Program-made: the position numbers and the translations under genes
Part shown: positions 11,798-23,348 of the stretch, piece after piece
How positions within the stretch are numbered: position 1 is the stretch's first letter
How the letters are laid out: each line of letters opens with the position of its first letter
Assembly (NCBI GenBank): GCA_007922305.1
Contig: ML677366.1
Coordinates: 11,283,132 to 11,347,131 of the forward strand
Origin: Dermatemys mawii
Taxonomy: Eukaryota; Chordata; Testudines; Dermatemydidae
Length of the DNA: 64,000 nucleotides
Reading direction: 5' to 3'
Notes under the pieces: generated by a model
Told to the model about the DNA's origin: nothing
The model's database searches: none
What the model saw: only the letters and a program-made list of their open reading frames with translations

Positions 11798-12381
11798 GGT
11801 GGTGCTTACAGAATGGGGGTATAGAGCTCGCTGTAGGACTAAGGGCTGCGGTTCACTCCCAAATCTGCTTGTGATTTCAAATATGTATTTTACAGTGAAA
11901 TCTGTGAACTCACAGGAGACTATAATAAGGCACAGAAGGGTTAAAAAGATCTGGATTTTTTTGGACTGAGGCTGGAAAGGACCTTCAGGGAACTACCCCA
12001 GGACAGGTTCATACAATGGTGATTAATTTTTCTTAAAAAAAAAAAAAAAACATACCGTAAATGAGATTAGCAAATGATCTATTCTCTGTCAGTTGCAGTT
12101 GTGGCCCTTAACCCTATTATTTAGAACTGATTTGGATTTTTACAGATCTGATGTGCTTACACATGCAATTTGGGAAAATAAGTATTTGAAAAAAAAATCA
12201 TTTGTTTCCAATTTTCCAATTCATGTTGGCTGTTGCAGCCACAGGTAACACTTGTGCACTTTCTGTTTTGTTCCAGCATCAATTTCATACTTACTGAAAA
12301 CTGACAGTTGTGGGATAAAAGGGTATTTAATCTTTTGATTATATAGAAAGCTCTAATGCTGCTTAGCACTTACTCTATTTG
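11798..12381. other. unassigned sequence with poly-A run
   Basis: An A run lies at about 12036-12051. GGCTGGAAAGGACCTTCAGG at 11970-11989 could be a very short CR1-like scrap. Nothing else is recognised. Confidence 0.45.
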
Positions 12382-12532
12382 GGCCAGATTTTTAAAGATG
12401 CAGATAGCACTTAGTGGGAAAAAATGCCAAGCCCCCTGAGATCAATGGGAGTTTGGTATCAGAGTGTTTTGAAAACCCCATGAGGCACCTATCTACATCT
12501 TTAGGCATCAAAATACCTTTTAAAATCTGGCC
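12382..12532. repeat. self-complementary foldback repeat (151 bp)
   Basis: The ends GGCCAGATTTTTAAA and TTTTAAAATCTGGCC are inverted copies. Further in, GATGCAGATAG on the left is matched by CTATCTACATC on the right, so most of the element can fold on itself. Such near-palindromic units recur at 3.4 and 33.0 kb. I recall the GGCCAGATTTTCAAA vocabulary from turtle repeats, but the mechanism of spread is unknown. Confidence 0.6.
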
Positions 12533-12640
12533 TTTTGTATCTGCACAACTCTTCACAAATACAAGACAATTTATCCTAAACGGCCATGTATTATTCCCAT
12601 TGTAGATATGGGGAAACTGAGGCACAAAGCTCCATATATG
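12533..12640 (-). repeat. SINE fragment, antisense
   Basis: TATGGGGAAACTGAGGCACA at 12607-12626, preceded by ATTCCCATTGTAGA, is the reverse complement of the CCTCAGTTTCCCCAT body of tRNA-derived SINEs. Only this core survives clearly. Confidence 0.55.
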
Positions 12641-12780
12641 GGTGCCAGTCGTTAGGTTCCTGTTCTTGAAGCATTAAAGCACACGCTTAAGTCCATCTCT
12701 ATTCAGCCAAGCACTAACGCATGTGCTTTTAAGAACATGCCTAAGTGCTTTGCAGAATAAGGCTGGCCTGCAAAATCAAG
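12641..12780. repeat. second foldback-type fragment
   Basis: CAAGCACTAACGCATGTGC and GCCTAAGTGCTTTGCAGAA are partial inverted copies around TTTTAAG. The words AAGCACATGCTTAAGTGCTTTGC are typical of a short palindromic repeat family; a related piece is at 43.8 kb. Confidence 0.45.
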
Positions 12781-15700
12781 GCCTAAGACACCTAAATAAG
12801 ATTCTGATTTTCAAAAGTGCTGAGTACTCAATAGCCCCAAATGAAGCCAAATTTGGCTCATAAGGCCAGAATCTGATTTCATCCTGAGTTTCCATGTAAA
12901 CCAATGGGGAAAAGCATTGCATCTTCAGTTATATTTCTTCTGTGTATTCTAAAAGTTCAGAAAAAAAATCTTAGAAAAAAACTCAAGTCGAGGTCTAGAA
13001 ATCAAGCGAAGTCTCCTTCTCTTCATATTTGGGGCAAATGACCATCACAAGTTGGCCTCAGCTCCCCTAAAACCTCTCCCTTTCCTGCAGCAAATCACTC
13101 AGCTCCACCAGAGTCCCTGTGAAAGCCAAAGGTACTGTTCCATATTGATTTATGCCAGTACTGTGAGATTTGCAGGGTTTCTTTCACAAGTGACCTGACG
13201 CCAGCAGATAAGCAGAGTAGAATAGTGGAGAGACAGACGTTCCTTTTACCATCAGTTAGAACTGGAGGCACTATAGAAAGCGTACACAGCCCCCGCCCCA
13301 CTCAGCTAGCTATCATCTCTAGAGAGGGCAATTGTGAGAAGTTACCTCTTTCACTAAATTACGATCTCACTTTCCCTTAACGACCGTGCTGCAGGGTGAT
13401 GACACTTCATGGCACGTTCATATTTTCCCAAAGATAACATTGCTCTAAGTAGTTTAAATTTTCTCCATGAAATAACAAGCAGGTAAAAATGTCATCTGAG
13501 TTCTGTCACGCTGAGGATTCACAAACACAGGGACGAAATGGGAGCCCATTAACTTTTCAGAGGGTCGAAGGGAAACGTATGTTTTGTGACAATCTGATTG
13601 TTTTATCTTCATGAGTTTTATTTTCTCTACACGAGAACTATGCACGTACCAATTTAGAGGACCAGAAGGGTCCCCGGGAAATTCATGTTAAGGATTTGTA
13701 ATGCTGTCATTGGCCTATAAACTGGGCCCTGCAGAGAACCTAGCACAGCTACTGTGTATACTTCAGGGCCATACAGAATCATCCATCTTTGTAGCTATTG
13801 CATATGTAACAGCATTGCAGCATTTTTCAGCAGTGCAGCTAGTGCATTAACATACATTGTTGAGTAATGGGCACTGCTTTGATTTTTATACAAGGGAATG
13901 TATAGCAATGCACTTAGCAGTGGCTAAACGTTATTCACAAAAAACCAGATCATAACTGCAGTGTATCTACCATAAATAATACTTAACGTAGTTTGTACAT
14001 AAACAGTACGAACTACAGTGCCATCAGCAAGGAAGATGGAGCAAAACCTGTTCTATGATTTCATAAGATCCCATACAGAAAAAAGGCACATTTTCCATGT
14101 TGATAAAGCATAAAAGATACAAACATGTAAAATACCTGTGAGCTTTCGGAAGTCGATTCAAAATTCTGGTGATTTACCTGTCATTACTCTGAACATACTG
14201 TGACTCATCCTCAGTGCACTTTGAAGTATGCCTGGGTGGAACATATGGTTTCAAAGACACTGCAGTGCTGCTAATAAGTACTGGCTCAACGACCCTCGAG
14301 ACTAACGTCCTCAGGCTACCCATAGAACAGGTAGGGCTCAGGACTCATACTGCCCCCAAACCCACCACTGTCATCACTTTTCACTTGTGAAAGGACCCCC
14401 ACCCCCCCGACCCAGGCTGAGTGTGGGATGAGGGGGTTCAGTCCATGGGCCTGTTCACTCTGCTTTTATCTCACTGAGAGGATAAAGGGAAAAACACAGC
14501 TGAAGGGCAGCAGGTGTCTTAAGGGAAAAAGCAACAGAATCTGTGATTATTTCTGCAGCAAGACTAACCAGCTTGACGAATGCTACATAATGGAAAGCGC
14601 AGAGTGTGCTCCACTCTCCATCCACTCTCTGCTCTGGCCATTTCATTGCCCTGCTTCCCCTCAACAAAATATAATAGAATGCATATTTTACTGTAAGCTT
14701 CTTTACAGTGAAGGCTCTAAGAAGCAGGTAATTTTCCCTGGAGGGAATGAACCAACTAACTCCTGCTTGGTTTCTTAATTCCAAATAGCAGCGAGCTTCA
14801 TTTTCAATTTACTTTCTCTTATCCAAGTTTCCTTCCATCTGCTCATGCTGCTCTTCCCCTTCTGGTATTAAGATTGACTGAATGTCTTGTGAGAAGTCAG
14901 ATGGACAACAGGCACACAGTAAGAGAGTAACATATCAAGGGAGATGCTGCTGTCAGCCTCTATGAAGGTTAAGAAAAGGGACATTAGAGGCTGGAGGAAC
15001 CTGTCCCAGATGTTCTGACTGGGCAGGTCTCAGGTGTTACCCACATGCAGCAGGATCCCTTGCCATCAGAAGTAACTAAAAACTGTTGATCAAAGAAGCA
15101 AGGCCATCCAAAGAGAGGAATGTGCAACCACCAAAGACCCCTTTAATTATGAGCAAAACAGATTGGCAATAAAATTGTAGTTTAGAACCTAGTTCTACAC
15201 ATCTTCCTCCCATGACTCAATGGCACTGCTTGCATGACTAAAGGTTACTTGGTGGAGTAAAGGTTGCAAGATCAGGTTGTTAACTCTGAAAGTGTCAGGG
15301 AACTGTTTTCTTCATTTCTGATACTTCCACTCTGCTAACTCCCAAAAATTCATTTGAGTTTTGGGTTTGAGCAAATTCAGTCTCAGACTGAAACGTACTG
15401 AAATCACCCACTGAAGTTCACCTGGTTTCCTATAGGTTTTTTTTTGTTGTTGGGTTTTTTTTGGGCAAAAATTGAGAAGTTTGCATGATTACGGTGCAAT
15501 AAACCCATACAACTGCACCTGGGACCACTACGCAAGTTTTTAAACTGCAATCTTTCCTAGAGAGGAGAGGTTACCAGCATATCACTCTCGAGTAAGTCTT
15601 TACCACTCACTTTCCTCAAATACCCCTTCTGCAGGCAGGTTAGCAAGTCTCTATGAGTCTTTCAGGATGTTTAATCTCCTGCTCTGATCTTCTCAGTATC

Positions 15701-17148
15701 AGCCTTTCATTACAGTCTGAGTTGTTCTCTTGTTCCTTGACAGTTTCTCCTTTGTGCATTGATGATAAGGGATCAGGCAGATGGGAAATGCCAGGATCTA
15801 CATCTACTGTCAACGTGTTGGAACTTTCTGGGATAACTCACAGATCCCTTTGATTACGCTGATTGTGTCCCCCTGGTCTGTGTGGATTACATAAAACCTT
15901 GCATGCACCTGTTCTTTAATGGTACCCCTTTGGTTCCCAAGTATTAGAGATGTGATTCGCTAAGCCACTCTATCACTTGGGTTAAGAGATTGGAGATCAC
16001 GGGCCTTTATATCAAAATAATACTTCTGCTCGCCAGTGAATGAGAAAAGAATAAAACAAACTGGAGAGCTTCTGCAGTGAGCTGCTGCACACAGCCATAT
16101 TGTGTTCCTACCGCCCCGTGTCCCGCCTTCAGGGCACATCTCCAAATTCCTAGCTTCACAATATTGGCCCTTCTGAGGGAGCATCTCTAAATTATAATCT
16201 TCCGCAAACATATTTCTACAGGAACATCAACTATTATGTGAGACAGGATACATATTTTTTAGAAGCCAATCAATAAATGCCAAGGGCTAGGAAGAAATGT
16301 CCCTAGGCAAGTTATTCTGCAACTGTCTATTCTTGCACCTTTCTCCCAAGCATCTGGTACTCACCACTAATGGAGACAGAATACTGAATTGGAAGGACCA
16401 GATGGTCTTATTTTGCATAGCAATTATTGTGCTTTATATAAAAATTTCATTACATAATAGGAGTAGGTCATTCCTAGCTCTGCATTTCAGGATGATTATG
16501 GCATTTTTCTCTTGGTTAAAGTCAGACAGAGTTCAACCTCATGCACCATTTCTACCTCTTCCAAGGGTGAAATAATGTCTCAGAAAGAAATTGTTTATCC
16601 CCTCTTCTTGCTTAATTAAATTCCAAAAAAAGAATATTGCATGGGTGATATGTAAATATGCATATGCTAAGGGAATTTATAATAATAGAAAATGTAATGT
16701 GAACACAAGATACATTATACCTATTAATTTACATTTAAATAATAATTAAATTTGCAAGGCACTAATGTGCATAATATATTGGAAGCATCTGCCACCCAAA
16801 ACTTACACCACTCTTTTCATTCATCTTAATTCAGGGAAATTTAGATTTTCCTTCCATACATGGTTGTTTTCATTAATTACTTTGTTTCACTTTGAACGTA
16901 CTTTGTTCATCATGAATTTGACTGTGTTAAGTAATGTATTGATGAGAAGTAGGAACCTTGGTTTAAGGTTTGTATTTTCCCTCATTTTTAGGGTGGGTTT
17001 TTTTGGTTGCTCCAGTGTCTTGTAGCTTCCTGAGAAAATACTTAGGGCCTCTGGAGCTTAGTGCAAGAACCTCTACTGCTTACACTAAAAGCTACATGGT
17101 GCTTAGGTAAGGCTGTTGCAGACTCATTCATCTCTGAGTGGTCTCACT
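12781..17148. other. unassigned sequence
   Basis: More than 4 kb without a recognised gene or mobile element. A T-rich tract occurs at about 15436-15462, and AT-rich DNA at 16600-16770. The opposing frames at 14428-14784 are mutual shadows without a domain. Old, diverged repeats or unique conserved DNA may be present but cannot be told apart by eye. Confidence 0.45.
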
Positions 17149-17166
17149 GCCACTAGAGGGGGCAGA
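17149..17166 (+). promoter_or_regulatory. CTCF-like motif
   Basis: CCACTAGAGGGGG followed by CAG resembles the CTCF core CCASYAGRKGGCA, matching 12 of 13 positions (G in place of the C). The orientation is forward. The partner site at 59.24 kb is in the reverse orientation. Binding is not demonstrated. Confidence 0.4.
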
Positions 17167-17429
17167 ACACCCCACCCAGGAGATGTGTGGGTTACAGTAA
17201 TATCTGCAAAGAATATCTTGCTGAAACAAGCTTAGTATGAACCCAAGTGGCTCAGCCAGTGAGAGTTTCCATCTAGTGCCTTACACAGATCCCAGTCTGA
17301 GTCATGACGTAGCAAATAAACGGATGCTGCAAGTACAGCTGTCAGCTATCCAAACTCTGCTAATTGGCTTTTCACCTCTAATGTCCACCCACTTGTCATG
17401 GGGCAGCCCAGGTTTCATTCTCCTAGTCC

Positions 17430-17835
17430 CTGTGCCCCGTGCTTAGGCTGGTCAAAGAAAGGGTCTCACTCCTCTCTGGTGCTTCACCCATGCTCTTTTA
17501 TTTACAGTGCTGTTATAGTCCCAACTTCCCCCAAACCAGGCCCATCACAAACCTCCTAACCAGGTCCTCTGGCCCCTTGAGGCTTGTCTCAACCAGCAGA
17601 GACAGGGCTAGACCACCATCCCACCCTGCCTGAATAGCCTTCAGCTTTGAGCTCTTCCCTGGGTTTATACTGTTCCCCAGTCATCAATCCAACTGGTTCC
17701 ACCTGGCTAAGTAGGTTGCACTGAGCCTGCCCTGGGCTCCCTGCTCAGGGTTTTAGCCCTTTAACCCAGCCACACTGCAGGCGAGCAGGGTCTTTAGGTT
17801 TTTAAAACCTCTGCCCTGTGACACCACTCTTTGGC
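17430..17835 (-). mobile_element. probable LTR fragment
   Basis: A GC-rich block with TCTCACTCCTCTCTGGTGC, CTCTTTTATTTACAGTGCTG, GGCTTGTCTCAACCAGC and GTTTTTAAAACCTCTGCCC. I recall this order from solo LTRs of turtle retrovirus-like elements read in antisense; TTTATT would then be the AATAAA signal. No internal retroviral gene and no defined target duplication is seen. Confidence 0.5.
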
Positions 17836-18005
17836 AAGTATAATACCTGGGAGCTGGGGCAGCCAGAGAGGGAAACAAAACATATCAAATTCTGCTCTCA
17901 GTTTTACCAGAATAAATCATGACACCAATGCAAATTAGAAATGATTCAAACTCATCACAGTGGAGCTATTACTCCAGATTTACATCTGTGTAAAAAAAGC
18001 AGAAA
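17836..18005. repeat. short repeat fragment with TTTAC/GTGTAA vocabulary
   Basis: CAAATTCTGCTCTCAGTTTTAC and TACTCCAGATTTACATCTGTG belong to the same type of short self-complementary repeat as at 59.01 kb. The fragment is decayed and its ends are approximate. Confidence 0.35.
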
Positions 18006-18734
18006 CTGTGCCATCTTGTGCCATTGTACAGAGATGGAGGGCGTGGGGCAAAGGCCTTGTTAAAACCATGATAGTCACTGTCTTTGTCACTTTCAAATCA
18101 CAGGTGTTTCCAGCTGTTTGAAACCTTTGCCACAATGACATTTCCTTCTTCTTCAATGAATTTTAAACATCACTGAACAGACAGCTTCATAAGCCTGTAT
18201 ATACGGCACTAGCAAATCTAGCATATGAATGGCACTTTGCCATGCTGTGGATGTAACTTGGCTGACTGCATATCAAAAAGTTGCTAGGTTTTATTTATTT
18301 GGTTTATCCCTCTCAAGAGTCCTTCATTGCACAGCTGAGAACAAAGATCTTTGTTACTCTCCTCAAGCTCGACTGAAAGGAATTCTCCCCTTCCCTGCTG
18401 CCTTTTGATTTATGTTTGCCGACAGTGTTGTGCTGTATCTGATATGCTCCAGCTAATACCTCCAAGGAGATAGCGCAAGTCCAAGGGCTTTATTGTTTAA
18501 ACAGAGATGGCAGAGATATCCTAGAGAACATGGCACAGAGGCATGACAGGTTGGAAATGGTATCTTCATTCCTTCACTAACATGCCACTGAAATCATTCC
18601 AAACCTGCTGCATCTCTAGGGTACTTTTAAAATTATTCCTTGCTGTGAAATATATTGGTAGAACTCAGGGTTGGTTTGTTTTTTTAATTCTCAGCTATAA
18701 CAACTCTTCCTGTTTACCGTAATAAGACTGCATT
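18006..18734. other. unassigned sequence
   Basis: No gene or repeat recognised. Confidence 0.5.
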
Positions 18735-18905
18735 TTGATGGTGCTTTCTTTTGAGGGATCACAAAACACTTTGCAAACATTAATGAATTAAGTCTCATTA
18801 TACCCTCTTCCCCCATGCCCCTGCCTATTAAGGTGAGGAAGTATTATCCCCATTTTATAGAAGAGGAGACTGAGGCACAGAAAGGTTACGTGATCTGCTG
18901 AGTCA
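18735..18905 (-). repeat. SINE, antisense
   Basis: The order CACAAAACACTTTGCAAACA, TATTATCCCCATTTTATAG, GAGACTGAGGCACAGAAAGG is the reverse complement of a MIR/CORE-type SINE body (CTGTGCCTCAGT...ATAAAATGGGGATAATA). A tRNA-like head is not preserved. Confidence 0.65.
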
Positions 18906-20203
18906 CTTTAAAGTTCTGTTGCAGCAGCAACCAAAGACCTAGAGAGTCATGTAGGACCCTGTGCTCTTAGAGATGCCATACCACACACACCACCTATCAC
19001 CAGATCTAATTTCCTCTCCATGGTCCTGTTTGACTTGGCACCAGGGGCTATGGCGGAGACTGAATTTTCCAACTTCTCTCAGCTGCTCCTCCTGGTCTCC
19101 TGAACCACATACTAGGATGAGATAAGCAAAGTGGAAAGAAAATGGACTGGAGCTTTGAAGGGATGGGTTTGAGTGGCACAGAGCAGGGAAGAAGAGGATA
19201 ATGGCGGGGGTGTGTGTGTGTGGGGTGAAGCTGAGATGAAGAAATTGGGAGGCAAGGGAAGGGCTGGAGCAAAGGGCCAATCAGAACAAGGCAGAGACAG
19301 TCCCATCAACATTGTAGAGCATTCTCTGCATGTCCACAGATCTGTGTTTGGCTGCTTCTGCTCTTACCATCCCAGAGTCTCTGGCCAGCTCCTCGCTGCA
19401 GTTTTTCCACAGGGCGGGAAGAGGCACCTCTTGGATGCTCATGCCCCCACAAGGGGTGGTTCTGGGCCCCATTGTACTCCCACCAGGGCAACAATCCCTG
19501 CCGTTGGCAGTTTCTGCAGCCACATGTATGTGTTGGGCCTTGGAGCTTTACCAAGGGGACTGGATGGGCCTTCCCAACTCAAGGGGATGCCATTGCAGGC
19601 ATGCCATTGCAAGACACACAGCTGGGGAGGAGGAGGATCATAGCCAGAGAAGAGCTTAATTCTGCTTCGTTCAGCAAGGCGAGGGAGCCAGCTTATTTCA
19701 TGTCAACAGCAGCCCCACAGTCTGATCTGCGTAGAATTCTGTTCACTGGGCCCATAGCTCTGACAGAGTTCTCGTCAGCTGCTAGTGGGGTGAGCGTTTT
19801 ATTTAAGTGATTCTGGCAGTGTTGAAATGAGCAAGCAGGAGGAGGGCCAAAATCTCTGTGTGGCCCCACTCTACCTGCTTCTGCAGTGCAAAACCCATTT
19901 CATTATTAAAAACACTCTGTGCCAACACCAAGAAACACAAGCTAACACCAAATGGGCCAGTGCTGCCTGCAGGAAAAAGGAGCTGTTCACATTAAATTCA
20001 ACAGAGGCCTTGACTGCGAAGAGACCTTGTTCGTCACAGAGCAAACAAGTGAAACTGCAAAGACCAGTGGATTTGTGGTTGCACATATATCCTGGCTTCT
20101 TGTAACAGTGAGTAGTGTTGCTGTATTGCAAGGAAGGACTGAAAGAGAAGTGACTAGAACACAGGAATTTCCATATCAGATGGATCTCATTGATCATTCT
20201 GGT
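18906..20203. other. unassigned GC-moderate sequence with short TG tract
   Basis: A (TG)n tract lies at 19209-19222. Overlapping frames on both strands between 19173 and 19810 are composition-driven; none shows a domain or a codon pattern that I can identify. Confidence 0.45.
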
Positions 20204-20815
20204 CCAGTGATCACCAACCAGTAGATCGTGATCAACTGGTCAGTCGTGGAGCCTCTGCCAGTCGATTGCAGTCTTCAGCTGCTAAAAGTCTGGCGGTGGA
20301 GCAGGGCTAAGGCAGGCTCCCTGCCTGCCCTGGCCCTGCACTGCTCCCAGAATCGGCCAGCAGCACATCCCTGTGGCCCGGGGAGGGGCAGGCAAGGGGT
20401 CTCTGTGTGCTGCTCCTGCCTGCAAGTACTTCCCCTGCAGCTCCCATTGGCTGGGATCAGGGAACTACGGTCAATGGGAGCTGCACAGCGGTGCCCGCAG
20501 GGAGAGGCAGTGTGCGGAGCCACATCCCTCCCCCCAGGTGCCACAGGGACATGCTGCTGGCCACTCCAGGGAATGGCGTGGGGCTGGGGCAGGCAGGTAG
20601 TCTGCCTTAGCTCCGCTGTGCCGCTGACCTCAGTAAGGGCCGCCCGGCAGGAGCCTATACCCCTTAACTCCTTCTGCACCCCAAACACCCTGTCCCAGCC
20701 CTAAACCCCTTCTGGGAGGCAGTACCTCATACCCTCCCCTGCACCATGAACCCACTCCTGCACCCCAAGCCCCTTCCCAGCACCCCAAACCCTTATGCAT
20801 CTGGCCTGTTTCCTC
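20204..20815 (+). mobile_element. GC-rich hAT-type element, 3' truncated
   Basis: It starts CAGTGATCACCAACCAGTAG, then GATCGTGATCAACTGGTC, a terminus that I recall from a hAT family abundant in turtles. Inside is an inverted repeat, GCAGCTCCCATTG (20438-20450) against CAATGGGAGCTGC (20473-20485). The right part decays into tandem CTGCACCCCAAACCCC units (20640-20810). The expected right terminus and the 8-bp duplication are not found. The 158-aa open frame in it is an artefact of GC richness. Confidence 0.55.
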
Positions 20816-20818
20816 ACT

Positions 20819-20848
20819 GTGTTGCTCCATGTTACATTGGAGCAACAC
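20819..20848. repeat. perfect 11-bp hairpin
   Basis: GTGTTGCTCCA (20819-20829) and TGGAGCAACAC (20838-20848) are perfect inverted copies with an 8-base loop, TGTTACAT. It lies just after the C-rich tail of the hAT-type element and could be part of that element or an unrelated palindrome. Confidence 0.6.
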
Positions 20849-21057
20849 AGAGACTCAGACGAACCTGTGCATTACCCAGTCTCACTGGTTTGGCTCATCC
20901 TTTTTTAAGCTGAGCGTGTGGATTTTCATGCAGGTAAAGGAACCTGGAGAAAGCCATAAAGTTCTCTGTTTATGAACAGAGCAGGTACAGCCTGGCAACA
21001 CCACCATCTCCTCCACACTGCCTGGTCAGAATGCCTCATGCATAGCTTGAAGGGGCC

Positions 21058-21766
21058 TGTAGTGAAGCGGCGACTCACCCCTGCAGCACCTCCCGCTGGT
21101 CTGTCCAGGAGTTAGCTCTTCCAGTGTCCAGAGCACCCTCTGCAGGCCAATGTCCCACTTGCTGCTGGCCCCATGTCCCTCCCTGGACCCCAGTGCCCTC
21201 TTCCCTAAGATGCTGCACCCCTGCAGTACCCCCACAGTCTCACTCTGGGTCTCCCCTCCCTGGGGAATCCCCACCTCCTATCCCTACCTTGCTTCAGTCT
21301 AGGCAACTGCCAGTCACCACTTGCCCCCGTTCTCTGGGGCAGACTGCAGTATCATTGCCATTCATCATCAGCAAGGTGGGTTGGCCTGCTGCTTCTGCCT
21401 CTAGAGCCCTGGGCTGCCCCCTGCAACCCCACTACCCCTTAGTTGGCCATCCCCTAGGCCCTGCAGCCTAGGGGTTTCCAGGCCAGAGCTTTCCCAGCTC
21501 CTCTTGCCTTACCCCAGCCCTGCTTCCCTCTCAGTCCCTTGCTCAAGCTCCCAGCAGCCAGGCCTGTCTACCTCTGTAGACAGCAGAAACTCTCTCTCTA
21601 CCAAACTCTAGGCCCTTTTATCAGGGCCAGCTGGGCCCTAACTGATGCAGCCACAGCTGTGGCTGCTCTGCCCAATCAGCCTGGGAACTTGCTTGCTCCC
21701 AGCCACAACCCTTTCCTGGGCTGTTTAAGCCCCTTTTTGCAGGAGTGGGGCAGCCGCCCCACTACA
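21058..21766 (-). mobile_element. solo LTR of a retrovirus-like element
   Basis: A 709-bp GC-rich block begins TGTAGTG and ends CACTACA, that is TG...CA with a 7-bp perfect inverted terminus. The flanks GGGCC and GTGCC agree at 4 of 5 bases, fitting a decayed 5-bp duplication. No gag, pol or env remnant adjoins it, so it is a solo LTR. The minus orientation is inferred from recalled relatives. Confidence 0.6.
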
Positions 21767-22885
21767 GTGCCACCTCTAGAAAGGTGCAGGTACGACAGTC
21801 CCACACTGACCTTTCAGTCACTGAGATGGTGCAAAGGGGGGCTTATCAGTGCCAGTTGTAAGGGTGATTTCTGTGAGGGGGACACTTGTACGGTAGGTAG
21901 TGGACAGAGTCCCACCAAACTCATTTCACATATGAGCCACCGTGCAGAGGGGGTTTGACTCATATCCAAAGGAAATTATCCAAATATCGTACCTATCAAA
22001 TCTAATATATGCATGTGGTTCAAGTTACTCTGCACGGGATCCACTCTGGAGGAAATTAGCAGCTCTTGAGAAGAACTAGACTGTGCTACTTTACAAAACA
22101 TCTTTACTCTTTGCTTCTACTTTATACATTTATTTTATTCCCTGATTGGGTGGTGAGGGAGAGCCAAACTTTTTTACTCATGTATTTTTAATGCTTTCCC
22201 TCTTGCTTTTCAAATTCTGCCTTTAACCAGGACATTGGGTTCTGAGTTTAACTAGAAATAGAGTCTGTGGAATGAGTTAGAACACCTCATTCACATATGT
22301 TTTAGCTCTTTGCTCTGTGTGAGTTAGTTATGCAAGAACCAGAGCGGAGCACATGAAGGTAGGAGACAGAGCTCCTTGCCTTTATCTGTCTTCTCACAGG
22401 TGTCTTCTTACAGCAAGAAAGTCAAGGCTGGCCACAGGGTCAAATTGCACTCTGAAGTGGTGTCAGAATTATGACCTGGCAGTTCAAAGAGGAGCCATGG
22501 AATCTCTTGTGAAGTTAAAGAGGCTCCAACTCTTTTTGACACCTGAACTCCAGTTCAGCACTGTCCAGAGAACTGTGTAGTGATGATAAGTAACTCTGAA
22601 AGACATCCAGACGGTACAGACAAATAGAATATATTTGCTGCATTGGAATCACACCAGGGATGAATTTGATCCACCATTTTTTTTTCCAACAGTAAAGCAC
22701 TGTGAAGAAGCCATTTCCTCTCAAAAGCTGTGGCTGTCAGTCCCCGCTAGATCTTGGCTTTTTCCTCTTCTCTGCAGAAGATAGAAAGTTCAGCATGTCA
22801 AGGAGGAGGCAGAGATAGTGGGACACATTTCTTCTGGCATGCAAGTTCTACCATCTTAGACATTCTCAGACTCAGGCAGAGTCTC
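21767..22885. other. unassigned sequence
   Basis: No recognised gene or repeat. Confidence 0.5.
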
Positions 22886-22888
22886 TTA

Positions 22889-23173
22889 TGGTACGTCTAC
22901 ATTGTAAAGAAAGACCTGAAGCAATGAGTTTCAGAGCCCAGGTCAGTTGACTCCATGTCATGGGACTTGGGCTATTGGGCAAAAAATAGCAGCATGGATG
23001 TTCCTGCTTGAGCTGGAGCCTGGGCTCTGAGACAAATCCTGGTTTTGGAGCTTAGGGCTCCAGCCCGAAAGGGAACATCTGCATTGCTATTTTTAGTTCC
23101 TTGAGCCCAAGTCCATTGACCCAGGCTCTGAAACTTGCTGCCATGGGTTTTTCTTTGCCATGTAGACGTACCC
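22889..23173. mobile_element. MITE with TTA target duplication (PIF/Harbinger-like)
   Basis: A 285-bp element with ends TGGTACGTCTACAT and the inverted ATGTAGACGTACCC, flanked on both sides by TTA (22886-22888 and 23174-23176). A 3-bp TWA duplication plus GGG...CCC termini fits PIF/Harbinger-type MITEs. No transposase is present. The interior has repeated CTTGGGCT/GAGCCTGGGCTC words. Confidence 0.65.
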
Positions 23174-23296
23174 TTAGAATCAGCTTCAGTGGCTCAAATT
23201 CAGTGGAGCTTTGTAACGGGATCGGAGAGGTAGCTGTCTTAGTCTGGAATTGCAGAAGTGACAAAGAGTCCTGTGGCACCTTAAAGACTATCTAGA

Positions 23297-23348
23297 GTAT
23301 TAGAGCATAAGCTTTCGTGGGCTAATACCTACTTCGTCGGATGCATTT
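23297..23348 (-). ncRNA. hammerhead-ribozyme-like motif, copy A
   Basis: Minus-strand order: CCGACGA (CUGANGA with U4 changed to C), an extra A, GTAGG, loop TATTAG, CCCAC, GAAA, GC-TTAT-GC (minimal helix III, extended by the A-U pair), then T-C at the cleavage position. Helix II has one mismatch. Hammerheads in PLE ends are established (work on PLE retroelements by Cervera and de la Peña). Helix I is not evident in this monomer, and U4 is normally invariant, so this copy is probably inactive. Confidence 0.5.

Noticed and set aside
14428..14784. Opposing frames of 116 and 109 residues
   Set aside because: They overlap on opposite strands over the same bases; neither has a domain.
19173..19643. 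156-residue open frame, glycine- and histidine-rich
   Set aside because: It starts in a TG/GGGG low-complexity tract, overlaps open frames on the other strand and has no recognisable motif.
20228..20704. 158-residue open frame and several antisense partners
   Set aside because: All lie within a GC-rich hAT-type element with few stop codons by composition; no domain in any frame.
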